Shown here: one piece after another, positions 46,500 through 55,795 of the stretch
Position numbering within the stretch: position 1 is the stretch's first letter
How the letters are laid out: every line of letters begins with the position of its first letter
From: Aerosticca soli
GTDB lineage: Bacteria; Pseudomonadota; Gammaproteobacteria; Xanthomonadales; Rhodanobacteraceae
Assembly: GCF_003967035.1 (NCBI RefSeq)
Contig: NZ_AP018560.1
Location: forward strand, 1,697,001 to 1,761,000
Reading direction: 5' to 3'
Length of the DNA stretch: 64,000 nucleotides
Position numbers and translations under genes: made by a program
The notes under the pieces: model-generated
The model's input: only the letters and a program-made list of their open reading frames with translations
Told to the model about the DNA's origin: nothing
Databases searched by the model: none

Positions 46500-47210
46500 A
46501 TGTGCGTCAGGCAGTGCATCAGCGGATGGCTGGCCGTGCTCGTGCTGCTCGCAGCGACGGGCATGTCGCACGCCGCCTGCGTGAACACGGTCGTGCTGAT
46601 CCATGGCAACACCGGCAGCCCCGGCGATTTTGCCAATACCACCGACCTCCTGCGCCAGCACGGCTACGCCAGCACGCAGATCATCGCGCCAGCCTGGGGC
46701 AACCCGCTGTGCGCGGCCTGCAACGATCATCAGGGCAGCGAGGAAACGCCTGTACGCGATGCCCTGAACAAGGCGCTCGGCAACTCGTGCAGCGGCCACA
46801 TCGATGTCATCGGCCATTCGATGGGCGTGACCTTGGCGATGCGTGAGATCGACAAGCTCGGCGTTGCCAACCGGGTGGACCACTTCATCGGCATCGCGGG
46901 CGCCGTGCATGGCCTGTGGTCATGCGGCACCTATCCGTTCAACGTCGCCACGCTCACTTGCGGCGCCTACGGCCTGTCCGTCCACAGCCCATTGCTTGAC
47001 GGCCTGGCCGGGCATCGCTTCGGCGTGCACATGTATTCGATCAAGTCATGGATCGACGAGATCAACTGCTATGGCGGCCCGTGTCTGGTCGATGGCGTGC
47101 ACACCTCGAGCATCGGCGGCGAGGAGCGCAGCCTGGACTATCCGTACGGCCACTACGCATTGCTTTGGTACACCGCCCAGGATCAGTACAACCTGCTGCA
47201 CACGCCATGA
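46500..47210 (+). CDS. Secreted class 2 lipase-like hydrolase
   Basis: A 236-residue alpha/beta hydrolase with signal peptide (ISGWLAVLVLLAATGMSHA, then ACVNT). The oxyanion region is VLIHGNTGSPGDF, the nucleophile S107 is in VIGHSMGVTLAM, and the histidine is in DYPYGHYALLWY. Two or three disulfides are possible (CNDHQ, NSCSG, CYGGPC). It belongs to the small Lipase_2 class of Bacillus-type lipases. The native-PHB depolymerase PhaZ7 is a distant member of the same fold class, so a role on PHB granule surfaces is possible here but unproven. The ribosome-binding site is GTGAGGGGAAACGGC, and the gene lies 89 bases after the permease stop. Confidence 0.85.
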   Translation: MCVRQCISGWLAVLVLLAATGMSHAACVNTVVLIHGNTGSPGDFANTTDLLRQHGYASTQIIAPAWGNPLCAACNDHQGSEETPVRDALNKALGNSCSGHIDVIGHSMGVTLAMREIDKLGVANRVDHFIGIAGAVHGLWSCGTYPFNVATLTCGAYGLSVHSPLLDGLAGHRFGVHMYSIKSWIDEINCYGGPCLVDGVHTSSIGGEERSLDYPYGHYALLWYTAQDQYNLLHTP

Positions 47211-47225
47211 GGGAAACGAACGGCC

Positions 47226-48266
47226 TCAGCCGGCTTCGCGGCGCAGGCTGGAACGGCGCACCTTGAGCGTGACCGGCAGCAGCGTGCTCGCCACCGGCTC
47301 GCCGCGGATCAGCCGCAACAGGCTCTCGACCAGGATGCGTCCGGCCTGCTGGGTATCCTGCAGCACGCTGGTCAGCGGCGGATTGACGAAGCCGGCCAGG
47401 GCGATGTCGTCGAAGCCGGCCAGGGCGACGTCGGCGGGCACGCGCAGGCCATGCGCCCCCAGCGCGTGCAGGGCGCCGATCGCGATCAGGTCGCTGGCAG
47501 CGAATACCGCATCGAAGGCCACGCCGCGCGCCAGCAGCGTGGCGAGTGCCGCCTGGCCCGCGCTTTCGGTGCTCACCGCATCGACCTGCAGCGCCGGATC
47601 CACCGTGATGCCGGCCTGCTCCAGGGTTTCGGCATAACCTAAGTACCGGGCGAAGAATTCCGGGTAATGGCTGGAGGCGTCGCCCAGGAAGGCGATGCGC
47701 CGACACCCCTGGGCCAGCAGATGCTCGGTGACCAGGCGGCCGCCGGCATGGTTGTCGCAACCGATGGAAACGTCGCCCTGCCCCGGCAACACCGCGCCCC
47801 AGCGCACCGCGCGCGTGCCGCGTTCGGCCAGCCGCCGCAACTTGTCGCAATAAGAAAGATAGTCGCCATAACCGAGCAGGATGATGCCGTCGGCCTTGTG
47901 CGCCTCGGCATAGTCGGCATGCCAGTCGGGCGAGAACTGCTGGAAGGAAACCAGCAGGTCGTAGTCGTGCTGGGCGCAGGCCCGCGTGATCGCGCCCAGC
48001 ATCGACAGGAAGAACGGATTGATGTGCGATTCGTCGGCGGTCGGATCCTCCGACAGCAGCAGGGCCAGCGTGCCGGCGTGCTTGCGGCGCAGGTTGGAAG
48101 CGTTCTTGTCGACCTTGTAGTTGAGTTCCGCCACCGCGCGCAGCACGCGCTGACGGGTTTCCTCGTTGACCTGTGAACTGCCGCGCAATGCGCGCGACAC
48201 CGTGGATTGCGATACCCCGGCGCGGTGGGCGATATCGAACGAGGTGATGCGGCTGCGCTCGCGCAT
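47226..48266 (-). CDS. LacI-family transcriptional regulator
   Basis: A 346-residue repressor-type protein. The LacI helix-turn-helix is at residues 8-28 (SFDIAHRAGVSQSTVSRALR) and the ligand-binding domain follows with LGDASSHYPEF and AGFDDIALAGFVNPPL. The ligand is unknown. The gene is convergent with the lipase gene (15 bases apart), and no sugar-use genes lie next to it, so its target is uncertain; it could act on this locus or elsewhere. Confidence 0.9.
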   Translation of the reverse strand: MRERSRITSFDIAHRAGVSQSTVSRALRGSSQVNEETRQRVLRAVAELNYKVDKNASNLRRKHAGTLALLLSEDPTADESHINPFFLSMLGAITRACAQHDYDLLVSFQQFSPDWHADYAEAHKADGIILLGYGDYLSYCDKLRRLAERGTRAVRWGAVLPGQGDVSIGCDNHAGGRLVTEHLLAQGCRRIAFLGDASSHYPEFFARYLGYAETLEQAGITVDPALQVDAVSTESAGQAALATLLARGVAFDAVFAASDLIAIGALHALGAHGLRVPADVALAGFDDIALAGFVNPPLTSVLQDTQQAGRILVESLLRLIRGEPVASTLLPVTLKVRRSSLRREAG

Positions 48267-48317
48267 GGCGTCGGACTCAAGCTCCCTGGCAACTGCCGCG
48301 GCTCGATCTGCGCGGAC

Positions 48318-49073
48318 TCAAGGCATTGTAGCCCTGCGTTCGCGCGCGCCATGCTGCGGCAGCAGCAGGCTCACCCGCAGGCCGCCGCCTTCGCGGTTGG
48401 CCAGCAGGATGCGACCGCCATGCGCCTCCACGATCTCGCGCGCCAGCGCCAGGCCCAGGCCGGTTCCCGTGCCGCTGCGCTTGGTCGAATAGAACGGCAG
48501 CAGCGCCTGCGCGAGCACCGTCTCGCCGCGCCCCACCCACAGCACCCGCTTGCGCTCCACATCGACCACCACGGTGGCGTAGCGATGGCCCTTCTGGATC
48601 GCGAACTCGTCCATGGCGATCCGGCGCACGCCCTCCAGATCCACCGGCCCCAGATCGCGCTCCAGTGCCCGCCAGTCGATGGCCTTGGCCGTCTTCCAGT
48701 CGATGCCATGCCAACGCGCCGCGTGCAGCACCGACGTCACTGCACACAGCCGGGCCACGCTGTCGGCCAGACGCCGCGTTACCCGCGCATGCGGATCCAG
48801 CCAGTCCAACTGTTCCAGCCGGGGCCCGCAGCCCTGGCAAGCCAGCCGAAGACGCGGCACGTGCAGCTCCACCGGCGCACCGAACACGGGCAACTCGCGA
48901 ATGCGCCGCATCGTCCAGTCATGGATGGCCACGACCGCCTGCCCACAGCCCGTGCATTGCCGCTGCGCCCCCGGCGTCGGCTCCAACTCGATCACCAGCC
49001 AGCGCTGCTGCCTGCGCAGCTCATGACGCCACTTGCCAACTCGGTATCCCGTCCAGCCGCCCAGACGGGACAT
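48318..49073 (-). pseudogene. ISL3 transposase front fused to a histidine-kinase tail
   Basis: The 251-residue ORF from the ATG at 49073 has two unrelated parts. Residues 1 to about 183 are the ISL3-type transposase N-terminus: zinc-ribbon CTGCG, a second CQGCG, a helix-turn-helix region, and the first catalytic aspartate in IAMDEFAIQKGHRYATVVVD. At about residue 184 (base 48522) the sequence changes to the end of a histidine-kinase ATPase domain: LLPFYSTKRSGTGTGLGLAL and AREIVEAHGGRILLANREGG. The rest of both parents is missing. It cannot be an active transposase or kinase. A possible element end lies near 49190. Confidence 0.85.
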
Positions 49074-49326
49074 ACAATCCTGCTCGGCCACGGCCGGCCC
49101 CAGTTTGTTGCCTAGAGAACAGCAAGTCTGACCCGTCGGCCGTGCGCCTCTCTCCACTCAGTTGGGAGAAGAACTAAAATTTAGACAGCCCTTGGGCGAC
49201 TGCCCGGCTTCGATAGCAAGCCTCATGCCACCGTGGCCCATCGCGGCAATACCCGACTGGGTGGCCCATCCGGCACCGCTCGTCACTGTCCGCGGACACC
49301 CCACGCGGACAACACGGACAATCGCC

Positions 49327-49866
49327 TCAGCTCGGCAAGGACCGTTGCATCCACACGTGCTCGGCACGGGCCAGCTCGGCGGCCAGCCTGCCGCCGAGAG
49401 ACGATACCCGCGCCGGCATACAGCCCAAGACGTCCAGGCCCGCCAGGCGGCGATGCGTGAAGGCGATCAGCCGCGCCGTCCGTGCACGCAGCTGCGTCAT
49501 GGCGCGTGCGCCCTGCATGAAACGGCCTTGCATGCCGTCCCAGGCGCAGTAATCGGTATCCGGCAGCAGGTAGATGCGTGCGCGGATCGCGCCGGCATCA
49601 TCCAGCGCATCGAGCCATTCGCGCGGCCCGACGGGCGTGATCATGCTGGCGGCCTGTAACGCCGCGGCGTGCGTCAAGGGCATGAGGTCGACGTCCTCGG
49701 CCAGCACGCCATGTCTTGCCCGCGGGCACCCCCGCATCCCGGCCAGGTAAAGCACCGGACCGAGCTGCGGCAGCCAGCGCAGGCATTGCCGGGGCGACCC
49801 CGCGATCGCGCGCAGGCTGGGCTGTGCGGGGCGCAGGCGGGCGCCGAATCCGGTCAACCAGGCCAA
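49327..49866 (-). CDS. Hypothetical protein behind a Fur box
   Basis: A 179-residue cytoplasmic-looking protein of unknown family. The start is taken as TTG at 49866 (preceded by CGGAGAAAAGCC); an upstream TTG at 49902 is also open. Visible segments are LPQLGPVLYLAGMRGCPRARHG, LPDTDYCAWDGMQGRF and LAGLDVLGCMPARVSSLGG. Arginine- and leucine-rich with no membrane helix. The Fur box about 70 bases upstream says it is made under iron limitation. I do not recognise the family. Neighbours give no further hint. Confidence 0.65.
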   Translation of the reverse strand: MAWLTGFGARLRPAQPSLRAIAGSPRQCLRWLPQLGPVLYLAGMRGCPRARHGVLAEDVDLMPLTHAAALQAASMITPVGPREWLDALDDAGAIRARIYLLPDTDYCAWDGMQGRFMQGARAMTQLRARTARLIAFTHRRLAGLDVLGCMPARVSSLGGRLAAELARAEHVWMQRSLPS

Positions 49867-49933
49867 GGCTTTTCTCCGGCAGGTGGCTCGATGTCCGCGC
49901 AAGCGCGCAGCGCTTCGGGACGGTCGCCTCAGA

Positions 49934-49948
49934 TAATAATAATTCTCA
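49934..49948 (-). promoter_or_regulatory. Fur box
   Basis: On the minus strand TGAGAATTATTATTA matches the 7-1-7 Fur consensus TGATAATNATTATCA in 12 of 14 fixed positions. It lies between the aldo/keto reductase stop and the start of the 49327-49866 gene, and so most likely represses that gene when iron is plentiful. Confidence 0.75.
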
Positions 49949-49980
49949 TTTGAAGGTCAAGCCACCGGCCGTGGATTTCC

Positions 49981-50949
49981 TCAGGTCACCGCCTGCTCCA
50001 CCCGCTCCTTGAGTGAGCGATCAAAGCGCGGCAGCAAATCCAGGGCGCCGAGATTGTGTTCCAGTTGCTCGCGCCGGCTCGCCCCGAGCAGCACCGTGGA
50101 GACGTGTGGATTGGTCAGGCACCAGGCGAGCGCGAGCTGTGCCGAGGACACGCCGAGCTCCTGGGCGATGGGCCGCAGACGCCGCACCCTGGCGAGCCGC
50201 TCGTCGCCTTCACCCAGCACCTGGGCGCGCAACCATTCGTAGCCCGGCTGGGCGAGCCGGGAATCGGCCGGGATGCCCTCGTCGTACTTGCCGGACAGCA
50301 GCCCCGAGGCCAATGGCGACCAGACCGTGGTACCCATGCCGTAGGCGTCGTAGAGCAGCGCATATTCCTGCTCGACGCGTTCACGGTGCAGCAGGTTGTA
50401 CTGCGGCTGCTCGGCGACGGGCGCGGCCATGTGCATGTCGCGCGCCACGCGATGCGCTTCGTGGATGGCGGTAGCCGGCCATTCGCTGGTGCCCCAGTAC
50501 AGCACCTTGCCCTGGCGGACCAGCATGTCCATCGCCGCCACCGTTTCCGCGATCGGCGTGTCGGGGTCTGGGCGATGGCAGAAATAAAGATCCAGATGCT
50601 CGACACGCAGTCGCCGCAATGCCTGATGGCAGGCCTCGACCACGTGCTTGCGGGAAAGTCCGCGCTGGGTCGGTCGCGGCTGCTCCACGGCGCCGAAAAA
50701 GACCTTGCTGGAAACGCAAAATCCATCGCGCGGAAGGTGCAGGTCGGCCAGGGCCTCGCCCATCAGCTCCTCGGCGACGCCGTGGTTGTAGGTCTCGGCG
50801 TTGTCGAAGAAATTGATGCCGCGGTCGTAGGCCAGCGCAAGCAGTTCGCGCGCCTCGGTACGGCCGACCTGGCGCCCGAAGGTGACCCAGGCGCCGAGGG
50901 AAAAAGCGGAAAGCTGCAGTCCGGTACTGCCGAGTCGACGGTATTGCAT
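49981..50949 (-). CDS. Aldo/keto reductase, potassium-channel beta-subunit type
   Basis: A 322-residue TIM-barrel NADPH oxidoreductase. It has DNAETYNHG with catalytic Asp and Tyr, the lysine in SSKVFFG, and the histidine in YFCHRPDPDT. The closest group is the Kv-beta/YghZ class that reduces methylglyoxal and other aldehydes. The ATG at 50949 has AGGAGACCGGC. It stands alone between the Fur-box gene and alr. Confidence 0.92.
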   Translation of the reverse strand: MQYRRLGSTGLQLSAFSLGAWVTFGRQVGRTEARELLALAYDRGINFFDNAETYNHGVAEELMGEALADLHLPRDGFCVSSKVFFGAVEQPRPTQRGLSRKHVVEACHQALRRLRVEHLDLYFCHRPDPDTPIAETVAAMDMLVRQGKVLYWGTSEWPATAIHEAHRVARDMHMAAPVAEQPQYNLLHRERVEQEYALLYDAYGMGTTVWSPLASGLLSGKYDEGIPADSRLAQPGYEWLRAQVLGEGDERLARVRRLRPIAQELGVSSAQLALAWCLTNPHVSTVLLGASRREQLEHNLGALDLLPRFDRSLKERVEQAVT

Positions 50950-51040
50950 GCCGGTCTCCTGTCTGGTGGTAATGGGTAGTCGTAGCACCCTGAAGTATCG
51001 CAAGGCCGCGACGCGTACAACGGTCGGCAGACCGCAACCT

Positions 51041-52129
51041 TCAGCTTTCGTCTTCGACGAACAGCACGCGACGGGTCATGCCGCAGGTGAGGTCATAGGC
51101 GATGGTGCCGGCGTGTGCGGCCACCCGTTCGGCGGGCAGTTCCGGCCCCCACAGCGTGACCGGATCGCCCACGCGCGCGGCCGGGGCGGGACGCAGGTCG
51201 AGCGTGATGAGATCCATCGACACCCGACCGATCAGCGGCACGCAGACATCCCCGACCAGGACGGGCGTGCCCGACCTGGCGCTGCGCGGATAGCCGTCAC
51301 CGTAGCCGATCGCGGCGACGCCGACCGGCATGTCCTCGGGACATTGCCAGGTGCCGTTGTAGCCGATGCGCTCGCCGCGGCGGATGTGATTGATGGCAAT
51401 GAGACGGGTACGCAAGGTCATCGCCGGCCGGAAGCCGAAATCGGCCCCGTTGCGGCCTTCCACCACCGAAAGCCCGTACAGCAGGCCACCCGTCCGCACC
51501 CAGTCGGCGTGCGCTTGCGGCCAGCCGACCACGGCAGCCGAATTGGCCAGCGAGCGCGGCCCCTCGAGTCCCGCCGTGGCCGCCTGGAAACGCGCGATCT
51601 GCGCCGCCGTCGCCTCACCGGCAAAATGTTCGGATTCGGCAAAATGCGTCATCAAGCCGATTTCCGGATCGATGCCGGGCATGGCGCGCAGGCGCGCGTG
51701 GATCGCCGGGACGCGCTCGGGCGCAAAGCCCAGCCGGTGCATGCCGCTGTCGATCTTGAGCCAGACCCGCAGGCGTCCGCGCGCGGCCTGTGCCTCGGCA
51801 AGCCACGGCAGCTGCGCCTCGTGATGGATCGCCGCCTCCAGCCCGAGACGCTGCATCTCGGCGATGTCGGCCGGCTGATCGAGCCCGGAAAGCACGACGA
51901 TGCGCTGGCGGTGCCCCGCGGCCCGCAGGCGCAGACCGTCACCGAGCGCGGCAACCGCGAAGGCCTCGGCATCGGCATCCAGCGCGCGAGCCACGCGTTC
52001 CAGGCCATGGCCATAGGCGTCGGCCTTGACCACGGCCATCACCCGCGCCGGAGCCGCCCATGCCTTGAGTCTTGCCAGGTTGTGTCGCAGGGCCCCCAGA
52101 TGGATGGTGGCCACGGTCGTACGGCTCAT
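51041..52129 (-). CDS. alr: Alanine racemase
   Basis: PLP enzyme that makes D-alanine for peptidoglycan. The 362-residue protein has the PLP lysine K35 in VVKADAYGHG, the substrate-binding and dimer regions, and the second catalytic tyrosine in RIGYNGTW. The start ATG at 52129 (MSRTTVATIHLGALRHN) is weak in Shine-Dalgarno but fits the family. It is also near ald (alanine dehydrogenase) only by 43 kb, so no link is implied. Confidence 0.95.
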   Translation of the reverse strand: MSRTTVATIHLGALRHNLARLKAWAAPARVMAVVKADAYGHGLERVARALDADAEAFAVAALGDGLRLRAAGHRQRIVVLSGLDQPADIAEMQRLGLEAAIHHEAQLPWLAEAQAARGRLRVWLKIDSGMHRLGFAPERVPAIHARLRAMPGIDPEIGLMTHFAESEHFAGEATAAQIARFQAATAGLEGPRSLANSAAVVGWPQAHADWVRTGGLLYGLSVVEGRNGADFGFRPAMTLRTRLIAINHIRRGERIGYNGTWQCPEDMPVGVAAIGYGDGYPRSARSGTPVLVGDVCVPLIGRVSMDLITLDLRPAPAARVGDPVTLWGPELPAERVAAHAGTIAYDLTCGMTRRVLFVEDES

Positions 52130-52233
52130 GGGCAGATTGCGATGTTCAGCGGAACAGCCTGCCATCTTACGCGCCGTGCGCCGCCGGACGCGTAGCGCCC
52201 AAGTGCTCCTGGCGGCACCTGCAGGAGAGGTCG

Positions 52234-52354
52234 AAATGGCGATGCTCGAATGGTGGACTGGTTCCCCAAGCGGCCGCTGGGGCCCATCGGTCACATGCCA
52301 CCCGCCGAGGCCGCCTACTATCAACAACCCCGGGAACTCGCCATGGCGACGTGA
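52234..52354 (+). pseudogene. IS3-family transposase remnant, C-terminal end
   Basis: From 52256 one frame reads DWFPKRPLGPIGHMPPAEAA and ends YYQQPRELAMAT at a TGA (52352-52354), the typical C-terminus of IS3 OrfB transposases. Upstream, MAMLEWV continues the protein only after a one-base frameshift at about 52252. No IS ends or rest of the gene are present. The stretch from 52130 to 52233 and the 66 bases after the remnant show nothing else I can support. Confidence 0.75.
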
Positions 52355-52420
52355 CTCACGCGCCGAGCGCATGTCAGATTGACCAACCGACGTGACCCAA
52401 GCGCCCTTGCCATAGACCAC

Positions 52421-52448
52421 AAAAAACCCCTGTGAAAACAGGGGTTTT
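52421..52448 (-). terminator. Intrinsic terminator of the tRNA-Ser transcript
   Basis: On the minus strand AAAACCCCTGT pairs with ACAGGGGTTTT around a four-base loop and is followed by TTTTTT. It lies 7 bases after the tRNA 3' end. Confidence 0.85.
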
Positions 52449-52455
52449 GAGTATC

Positions 52456-52548
52456 TGGCGGAGAGAGAGGGATTCGAACCCTCGATAAGGCTTTTGACCC
52501 TATACTCCCTTAGCAGGGGAGCCCCTTCGGCCTCTCGGGCATCTCTCC
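52456..52548 (-). tRNA. tRNA-Ser (anticodon GCT)
   Basis: A class II tRNA of 93 bases including an encoded CCA. Acceptor arms GGAGAGA and TCTCTCC, discriminator G, anticodon stem CTCCC/GGGAG with loop CTGCTAA (anticodon GCT, reading AGC/AGU), a long variable arm, and the T-loop GTTCGAATC. The next genes on the strand are csrA and alaS, the common gammaproteobacterial arrangement. A TTTACT-N18-TATGCT upstream may be its promoter. Confidence 0.97.
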
Positions 52549-52621
52549 GTTTGAGGACTCGCGCAATGCGAGCCGGAAAGCATACCGACCCGCATCACCT
52601 CAAGTAAAGTCCGACGCGTCC

Positions 52622-52825
52622 TTAGTGATCGTTTTCATCCGGCGCCGCGGCGCCGGTCTCGTGCTCGCCCTTGATGCGCTGGTAGATCTCTTCGCGATGC
52701 ACGGCCACGTTTTTGGGCGCATTGATGCCAATGCGGACCTGATTGCCTTTCACTCCGAGAACGGTGACCGTCACCTCGTCACCGATCATCAGGGTTTCAC
52801 CGACCCTGCGGGTCAGAATCAACAT
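52622..52825 (-). CDS. csrA: Carbon storage regulator CsrA
   Basis: A 67-residue RNA-binding dimer that blocks or stabilises messages by binding GGA motifs. The sequence [20 protein letters not shown] and VREIY-like [12 protein letters not shown] carry the family RNA-contact residues (the start and R44 region). The tail [10 protein letters not shown] is extra. The gene lies between tRNA-Ser and alaS as in related bacteria. The 256 bases before it probably hold its own promoter, but I see no firm elements there. Confidence 0.97.
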   Translation of the reverse strand: MLILTRRVGETLMIGDEVTVTVLGVKGNQVRIGINAPKNVAVHREEIYQRIKGEHETGAAAPDENDH

Positions 52826-53081
52826 GTTTGATCTCCATGATGCTAGTAGGTCTCAAGGCCTACCTGGCGGCAGCTCACCCCGGTACCACCACCAGACGAT
52901 TCGACGAATGCCCGTCAATGCCTCGACGCCTTCCCCCGGCGTGCAGCCCGGCATTGCCGGACTGGTGCGATTGCCGGATCCGGCAATACGACAACCATCG
53001 GATACTAGCCGAGCACGAACGGGACACGCAATGCGTTTGGACACCCAATCGTCCGTGACCTTTGGCACTTAAAGCACTGGC

Positions 53082-55724
53082 TCAGGCAGCGGCACTCGTC
53101 CGCGTGGCCACCCACGCGGGGAGTTCGGAGAGCAGCCTCGCCAGATGCGGCGCATCCTCGCCGCCCCCCTGGGCGAGATCGGCACGACCGCCGCCCTTGC
53201 CGCCGATCTGCCGTGCGATGTGGGCCACCACCTCACCCGCCTTGATCCGGCCGAGTGCGGCGCCGGAGACACCGGCCACCAAGGCCACCTTGCCTTCCTG
53301 CGCGCCGGCCAGCAGCACCACCACATCACCGAGTTTCTGCTTGAGCAGGTCGACGCCCTCGCGCAGCGCCTTGGCGTCGAAGCCTTCCAGCCGTGCGGCT
53401 ACCACATGGATGTCGCCGACCTTGCGGGCGGCGTCGACCAACGCCTCGATCTCGCCGCTTGCGGCCTTGGCGCGCAGTGATTCGAGCTCGCGCTCGAGCT
53501 TCTTCTGCCGCTCGAGCAATTGCCGCGCCCGGTCCACCAGATCGTCACCGCCGGCAGCGAGCAGGCGCGCCAGCTCGGCAAGTCGCCGCTCCTCCTCGGC
53601 AACGAAATCGAGCGCGGCGGCGCCGGTCACCGCTTCGATACGCCGCACACCGGCGGCCACGCCCGATTCGGCCACGATCTTGAACAGGCCGATATCACCG
53701 GTGCGCCGCACGTGCGTACCGCCACAGAGCTCGGTGGAAAACTCGCCCATGCGCAGCACGCGCACTTCGTCGCCGTATTTCTCGCCGAACAACGCCATGG
53801 CGCCGCTGGCGATGGCTTCGTCATACGGCATGTGGCGCATCTCCACCTCGGCGTTGCGTCGTATTTCGGCGTTGACCCGAGCCTCGACCTCGAGCAGCTC
53901 CTCGCGCGTCAAGGGACGCGGGTGGGAGAAATCAAAACGCAGGCGATCGGGTGCAACCAGCGAACCCTTCTGGCTCACATGCCCACCCAGCACCTGGCGC
54001 AGCGCCGCATGCAACAGATGTGTGGCCGAATGGTTGAGCGCGATGGCCTGACGCCGTGCCTCGTCGACATGTGCTTCGACCACGTCGCCGACCCGCAAGG
54101 GGCGCGCGCCATGCCAGCGTCCTGCATGGGCAAAGAACACGCCGCCGAGTTTGAAGGTATCCCCCACCTTGAGGAGGCCATGCTCGGCAATCAGCACCCC
54201 CGTGTCGCCGACCTGGCCGCCGGACTCGGCATAGAAGGGCGTGCGGTCGAGGATCACCAGTGCGTCCTCGCCGTCCGCGAGCGCATCGCGTGCGCGACCT
54301 TCATGGATGATGCCCAGGATTTTGCAATCCTTCGCCTGCAGCGCCTCGTAACCCAGAAAGGTCGTCGGCAGGAGTCTGGCCGCCAGCTCGGCCGGCATTT
54401 GCCCTCTGGCTTCGAAGCGGCTGGCCGCGCGCGCGCGTTCGCGCTGTTCGTTCATCGCCTGCTCGAAGCCGGCCATGTCCACGGCAAGGCCGCGTTCGCG
54501 CGCGATATCGGCGGTGAGATCGACCGGAAAGCCGTAAGTGTCGTACAGGCGGAACACGTCGGCGCCGGGGATGACTCTGCCCGCCCGCGCGGCCACCTCG
54601 TCGAACACGCGCATGCCGTGTTCGAGCGTTTCGCCGAAACGTTGCTCCTCGGCGCGCAGAGCCTCCTCGACCTGCGGCTGCCGGGCGATGAGCTCGGGGT
54701 AGGCCTCGCCCATCTCGGCGACCAGCGGCGCCACCATCTTCCAGAAGAATTCGCCGCGCACGCCGAGCATCCAACCATGCCGCAGCGCGCGGCGGATGAT
54801 CCGACGCAGCACGTAGCCGCGACCTTCGTTGGAAGGCAGCACGCCGTCGACGATCAGGAATGCGCTGGCACGGATGTGGTCGGCGATCACACGCAGCGAC
54901 TTGTTTTCGCGATCGGCGACGCCGGTAAGCGCGGCGGCGGCGTCGATCAGGTGCCGGAACAGATCGATCTCGTAGTTCGAATGCACGCCCTGCAGCACCG
55001 CGGCGAGCCGCTCCAGCCCCATGCCGGTGTCCACGCACGGCGCCGGCAGCGGCGAGAGCGCGCCGTCCGGCGCGCGGTCGAACTGCATGAACACCAGGTT
55101 CCAGATCTCGATGTAGCGGTCGCCGTCCTCGTCGGGCGAACCGGGCGGCCCACCGGCCACTGCCGGGCCATGGTCGTAGAAGATCTCGGTGCATGGCCCG
55201 CACGGACCGGTATCGGCCATCTGCCAGAAATTGTCCGAGGCGTACGGCGCGCCCTTGTTGTCGCCGATGCGCACGATGCGCGCGGCCGGCACGCCGACTT
55301 CGTCGTGCCAGATGCGGTAAGCCTCGTCGTCGGTGTGATAGACGGTCACCCACAAGCGCTCGGCCGGCAGCTTGAACACCTCGGTGAGCAGCTCCCACGC
55401 CCAGACGATCGCCTCACGCTTGAAGTAGTCGCCGAACGACCAGTTGCCCAGCATCTCGAAGAAGGTGTGATGGCGCGCGGTGTAACCCACCGAATCGAGG
55501 TCGTTGTGTTTGCCGCCGGCGCGCAGGCAGCGCTGTACGTCCGCCACGCGCGACCAAGGCAGTTTTTCGCTGCCGAGGAAAACGTTCTTGAACGGCACCA
55601 TGCCCGAGTTGGTGAAGAGCAGGGTCGGATCGTTGGCCGGAACGAGCGAGGCCGAGGGCACGATGGTGTGGCCCTTGGCACGGAAGAAATCGAGGAACGC
55701 GGAGCGGATGTCGGCGGTTTTCAT
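53082..55724 (-). CDS. alaS: Alanyl-tRNA synthetase
   Basis: Charges tRNA-Ala and edits Ser/Gly mischarges. The 880-residue protein has the class II catalytic core at the N-terminus ([33 protein letters not shown]), the editing domain with the metal-binding [11 protein letters not shown] and [13 protein letters not shown], and a C-terminal C-Ala domain. The ATG at 55724 ([14 protein letters not shown]) is chosen; the frame continues 25 codons further upstream without conserved character. Confidence 0.97.
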   Translation of the reverse strand: MKTADIRSAFLDFFRAKGHTIVPSASLVPANDPTLLFTNSGMVPFKNVFLGSEKLPWSRVADVQRCLRAGGKHNDLDSVGYTARHHTFFEMLGNWSFGDYFKREAIVWAWELLTEVFKLPAERLWVTVYHTDDEAYRIWHDEVGVPAARIVRIGDNKGAPYASDNFWQMADTGPCGPCTEIFYDHGPAVAGGPPGSPDEDGDRYIEIWNLVFMQFDRAPDGALSPLPAPCVDTGMGLERLAAVLQGVHSNYEIDLFRHLIDAAAALTGVADRENKSLRVIADHIRASAFLIVDGVLPSNEGRGYVLRRIIRRALRHGWMLGVRGEFFWKMVAPLVAEMGEAYPELIARQPQVEEALRAEEQRFGETLEHGMRVFDEVAARAGRVIPGADVFRLYDTYGFPVDLTADIARERGLAVDMAGFEQAMNEQRERARAASRFEARGQMPAELAARLLPTTFLGYEALQAKDCKILGIIHEGRARDALADGEDALVILDRTPFYAESGGQVGDTGVLIAEHGLLKVGDTFKLGGVFFAHAGRWHGARPLRVGDVVEAHVDEARRQAIALNHSATHLLHAALRQVLGGHVSQKGSLVAPDRLRFDFSHPRPLTREELLEVEARVNAEIRRNAEVEMRHMPYDEAIASGAMALFGEKYGDEVRVLRMGEFSTELCGGTHVRRTGDIGLFKIVAESGVAAGVRRIEAVTGAAALDFVAEEERRLAELARLLAAGGDDLVDRARQLLERQKKLERELESLRAKAASGEIEALVDAARKVGDIHVVAARLEGFDAKALREGVDLLKQKLGDVVVLLAGAQEGKVALVAGVSGAALGRIKAGEVVAHIARQIGGKGGGRADLAQGGGEDAPHLARLLSELPAWVATRTSAAA

Positions 55725-55795
55725 GCGTCGTGGCTGGCAAACGAAGGAGGCACGCCGAACGACGCCGGTGAGGATGCTTCGGGCGGCACGCCCCC

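Noticed and set aside
44787-47210. Open frame running through the permease and lipase genes
   Set aside because: Only its last part, from 46500, has protein character (the lipase). The rest is the out-of-frame permease gene.
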